Source: Oryzias latipes (Eukaryota; Chordata; Actinopteri; Beloniformes; Adrianichthyidae). Taken from it: a stretch of 64,000 nucleotides of DNA. Of the stretch, positions 63,301-64,000 are shown in pieces. A program made the position numbers and the translations under genes. Within the stretch, counting starts at the first letter, position 1, and the number at the start of each line of letters is the position of its first letter. The notes beneath the pieces are model-generated. The model worked only from the letters and a program-made list of their open reading frames with translations. It was not told the origin of the DNA and made no database searches. Location: the NCBI RefSeq assembly GCF_002234675.1, contig NC_019867.2:6313561-6377560 (forward strand), read 5' to 3'.

Positions 63301-64000
63301 CTGCAGACAGGAGGAGGAGGGGTCACTCTTCAGACAGGCAGGAGGTTTAAGAGGATCACAGGAAAACGCAGGAAAAGGAATATTTATTCCCATCATGCAA
63401 ATGACAAAAGTTTTCTTTAAAATCATAAATCAACTAACGTTTTTACTTTCTCTCAAAAAAAATCAAGCTAATGAACTCAATCAAGTCTAGGCACTGGATT
63501 TTGTTTCTTGAAAAGAATCTATCTGATCAGAACTGGATTTAAAAACACTGTTAAACTAACAAATGAATGAACTCAGTAGGGGTGGGATTATATAAGCTTG
63601 CTTCTTCCCACTCCTTTTCAAGCAATAAATCAAACTCTACTTAAACCTCAGTTAATGATCACTGTATTTAATTAAGCATATATGATTTAAGTGACATTTT
63701 TGTTTTGTTTTCTGTCTTTTTAATCTATGCATTTCATAATTTCTGTAATGAGTTTGATAAATATGTGTAAATTCTTTATTGCTTTGACTACAATGCTTGA
63801 AATAAATCAATAAAATCGAAATCAAAATCCCAAAAAAAATCAAGGTTTCAAATTCATATTTTTTGAGTGATATGCCAAAGCTTTTTATTTGAGTCCCATG
63901 ACGAATAACAAAATAACAAAAAAAAAACTTGAATTAGCAAAATAAAATGTTGGCTTATAGCAAAAAAAAAAAAAAAATGCAACACAGTTTCAAAAGCTTT
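63301..64000 (-). other. nsd3 intron, right edge of window
   Basis: This is the intron upstream of the final nsd3 exon. It contains the LINE-type 3' end fragment at 63,570-63,835 and A-rich runs. No further nsd3 exon is visible before the window ends. Confidence 0.6.
63570..63835 (+). mobile_element. LINE-type 3' end fragment, copy 3
   Basis: ggggtgggattatataagct, cttcccactccttttcaagc and the end atgcttgaaataaatcaat match copies at 37,020 and 52,135. It lies in an nsd3 intron, opposite in orientation to the gene. Confidence 0.65.

Overview
The window is vertebrate nuclear DNA, almost certainly from a percomorph-type teleost fish. Evidence: intron-split genes with GT-AG boundaries, AT-rich non-coding sequence, and many repeats typical of fish (tRNA-derived SINEs, hAT/Tc1 relics, LINE 3' ends, MITEs). 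There are no bacterial operons, CRISPR arrays or phage genes. I reconstructed four complete coding genes and one partial gene by hand from splice sites, with reading frame kept across every junction.

Layout. 1-10 kb: repeat-rich DNA with a GC-rich promoter-like island at about 5.98-6.4 kb. The island carries a convincing but unidentified minus-strand first coding exon, plus a 1,564-bp hAT element with a perfect 8-bp target duplication and an internal run of about 52 CAG units. 10.0-29.95 kb: septin 2 (sept2, minus strand), 11 coding exons plus a 5' UTR exon, with one 9.5-kb intron. 32.1-33.5 kb: a single-exon claudin-5 gene (plus strand). 33.5-44 kb: intergenic DNA with LINE, nested MITE, SINE and Tc1 remains. 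44.0-51.1 kb: cdc45 (minus strand), 18 coding exons, with hAT-like elements filling two introns and an E2F plus CCAAT promoter. About 52.9-58.8 kb: plpp5 lipid phosphatase (minus strand), 7 coding exons. About 59.4-64 kb: 3' end of nsd3 (minus strand), with its last coding exon and a long 3' UTR.

The genes do not form a pathway. They are two conserved neighbourhoods side by side: cdc45-cldn5 (22q11 in human) and plpp5-nsd3 (8p11 in human), with sept2 (2q37 in human) next to the first. cdc45 acts in DNA replication, nsd3 in histone H3K36 methylation, plpp5 in phospholipid dephosphorylation, sept2 in septin filaments and cldn5 in tight junctions.

I found no convincing new multi-gene system. 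The best leads are the unidentified first exon (a 46-nt exon, a 14-nt micro-exon and a phase-matched 51-nt candidate exon further on), the hAT relic carrying the long CAG tract, several unnamed dispersed or palindromic elements, a perfect 19-bp hairpin in a sept2 intron, and three CTCF-like motifs.
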